This document shows, in pieces, positions 4,885 to 5,374 of a DNA stretch of 5,374 nucleotides. Position 1 is the stretch's first letter. Each line of letters begins with the position of its first letter. A program made the position numbers and the translations under genes. Origin of the DNA: Candidatus Saccharibacteria bacterium UBA3225 (GTDB lineage Bacteria > Patescibacteriota > Saccharimonadia > Saccharimonadales > Saccharimonadaceae); contig DEVX01000006.1 of assembly GCA_002363515.1 (NCBI GenBank), positions 1 to 5,374 of the forward strand. Direction: 5' to 3'. The notes beneath the pieces were generated by a model. That model searched no databases and was not told the origin of the DNA. It saw nothing but the letters and a program-made list of their open reading frames with translations.

Positions 4885-5088
4885 TCAGTAAATAATGCGT
4901 CGTCGGCCGCCACAAAGAGGACATCTGCTTGTAGTGGGGAACATTGCTATATCGGTTCGCTGTCCTGTCCCGGAGCAGCGGGGGCACACCTTTGTCCTAT
5001 ACTGCAACCGATCATCTGCTGACTTGAGTGTTGCTGGGAGCTTTCTCTCGTAAAGCCCTGAGATTATGTGACTACCAAAAAACAACAC
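4885..5088 (-). CDS. 67-residue zinc-ribbon protein with DnaJ-type CxxCxGxG motif
   Basis: A small basic protein. Residues 35-42 read CPRCSGTG, a full CxxCxGxG repeat of the kind found in DnaJ zinc-finger domains, and residues 56-61 read CPLCGG. The four cysteines (35, 38, 56, 59), 17 residues apart between pairs, should bind one zinc ion. DnaJ itself has four such repeats forming two zinc sites plus a J domain, all absent here, so this is a free-standing zinc module, not a chaperone fragment. The N-terminal 30 residues are mildly hydrophobic then charged, with no clear membrane helix. The GTG start at 5088 follows AAAGGAGGTGA; the next codon is TTG, a less likely start. It has its own promoter and terminator, so it is monocistronic. 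RNA, DNA or protein binding are all possible; function unknown. The tail GRRRIIY is basic. Confidence 0.8.
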   Translation of the reverse strand: MLFFGSHIISGLYERKLPATLKSADDRLQYRTKVCPRCSGTGQRTDIAMFPTTSRCPLCGGRRRIIY

Positions 5089-5092
5089 GTTT

Positions 5093-5103
5093 TCACCTCC
5101 TTT
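5093..5103 (-). promoter_or_regulatory. Perfect ribosome binding site supporting the GTG start
   Basis: AAAGGAGGTGA, then AAAC, then GTG at 5088 (7 nt from the GGAGG core). This is a full match to the 16S anti-Shine-Dalgarno and argues for strong translation despite the GTG codon. Confidence 0.85.
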
Positions 5104-5112
5104 TTTAGGAAA

Positions 5113-5183
5113 AGAACACTTAAGGTTATCTAGAGCTATATAATTATAATATTTTATTGGGAATATTGCAATAGTAGTGTTCT
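5113..5183. repeat. 8-bp inverted repeat flanking the zinc-ribbon promoter
   Basis: AGAACACT (5113-5120) and AGTGTTCT (5176-5183) are perfect inverted copies on either side of the -35/-10 pair, with centres 63 bp apart. The right copy includes the stop codon of the upstream gene. An 8-bp pair at this distance in AT-rich DNA may well be chance. Confidence 0.35.
5143..5171 (-). promoter_or_regulatory. Sigma70 promoter of the zinc-ribbon gene
   Basis: TTGCAA (5166-5171) and a perfect TATAAT (5143-5148) with exactly 17 bp between them. The predicted transcription start is near 5136, leaving a leader of about 48 nt. The -35 begins 10 bp after the stop codon of the upstream gene. Confidence 0.85.
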
Positions 5184-5374
5184 ACATTTCGGCAATTAGC
5201 TGGTCGTAGAATGCTTTTGTTGGATTACTGCTCTCTAGGGCCGCAGTAGTGTCTGGGAGATCGAGAGTCTTGATGTGGCGGAATACGGCCTGGATAAGAT
5301 GTTTTATATCTGCGGAGTCTTTCTCGTTAAACTCTAGCTCTAATGAAACAATATCGCCTTCGTCGTCTGGCGAG
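5182..5374 (-). CDS. C-terminal fragment, possibly a PD-(D/E)XK-type nuclease
   Basis: The last 63 codons of a gene whose start lies beyond the right edge; it ends with TAG at 5182. The visible protein is acidic and mainly helical. The segment beginning IQAVFRHIKTLDLPDTTAAL (residues 27-46 of the fragment), then a hydrophobic FYDQLIAEM end, resembles the C-terminal tail of many RecB-like PD-(D/E)XK nucleases, which typically show a helix followed by an hIxxLDFPDT pattern and a final Phe-Glu-x-x-Leu helix. The catalytic D, E and K motifs would lie outside the window, so this is a weak family guess. No terminator is seen between it and the next promoter. The reading frame is open throughout and stops just before a good promoter, which supports a real gene end. 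Confidence 0.68.
   Translation of the reverse strand, partial: SPDDEGDIVSLELEFNEKDSADIKHLIQAVFRHIKTLDLPDTTAALESSNPTKAFYDQLIAEM

Overview
The window is a compact stretch of bacterial DNA with every supported gene on the minus strand. In transcription order (high to low coordinates) these are: the 3' end of an unnamed gene (5182-5374), a 67-residue zinc-ribbon protein (4885-5088), a 68-residue protein of unknown function (4343-4549), a 92-residue protein (3881-4159) overlapping a UmuC-like Y-family DNA polymerase (2668-3888), DNA polymerase I (152-2602), and the 5' end of a metallophosphoesterase (1-82). The last gene starts at TTG and is easily missed. No tRNA, rRNA, CRISPR array, insertion sequence or integrase is visible.

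Organism: TGA is used as a stop (3881, 4885) and never read through, so the UGA=Gly code of Gracilibacteria/Absconditabacteria is excluded. Shine-Dalgarno sites are textbook (GGAGGTGA twice) and promoters are sigma70-like. DNA polymerase I has an almost completely lost proofreading domain, and the Y-family polymerase travels with an unfamiliar small partner. With moderate-to-low confidence I read this as a Patescibacteria/CPR genome, possibly Saccharibacteria. That is a judgement from protein character, not from a marker gene.

Layout: 4860-5374 holds the gene fragment, then a good promoter (TTGCAA-17-TATAAT) driving the zinc-ribbon gene, which ends at a clean intrinsic terminator (4833-4858). 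Next, a promoter (TTGCAT-17-TATATT) starts a transcript with a leader of about 140 nt ahead of the 68-residue gene, which ends at a strong GC hairpin terminator (4290-4310). Directly abutting that hairpin is the -10 element of the polymerase operon. Its leader of about 100 nt carries a DinR/LexA-like palindrome at the expected operator position and an inverted repeat able to pair with the ribosome-binding site and start codon of the 92-residue gene. That gene overlaps the Y-family polymerase by 8 nt, implying translational coupling. polA follows after 65 nt with its own probable -10, and no terminator is seen on either side of it. A perfect consensus promoter (TTGACA-17-TATAAT) then drives the metallophosphoesterase.

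How the genes fit together: the core is a DNA synthesis and repair block. It has a gap-filling Pol I with an intact 5' nuclease but no usable 3'-5' exonuclease, next to a translesion polymerase with a tightly linked small partner and signs of damage-type (LexA-like) control. The most interesting signals are the regulated leader of the polymerase cassette, the unknown 92-residue partner, unusual active-site residues in Pol I (Phe at the motif A Ile709 position, Ser at the motif C Glu883 position), and two small single-gene units of unknown function with very strong expression signals.
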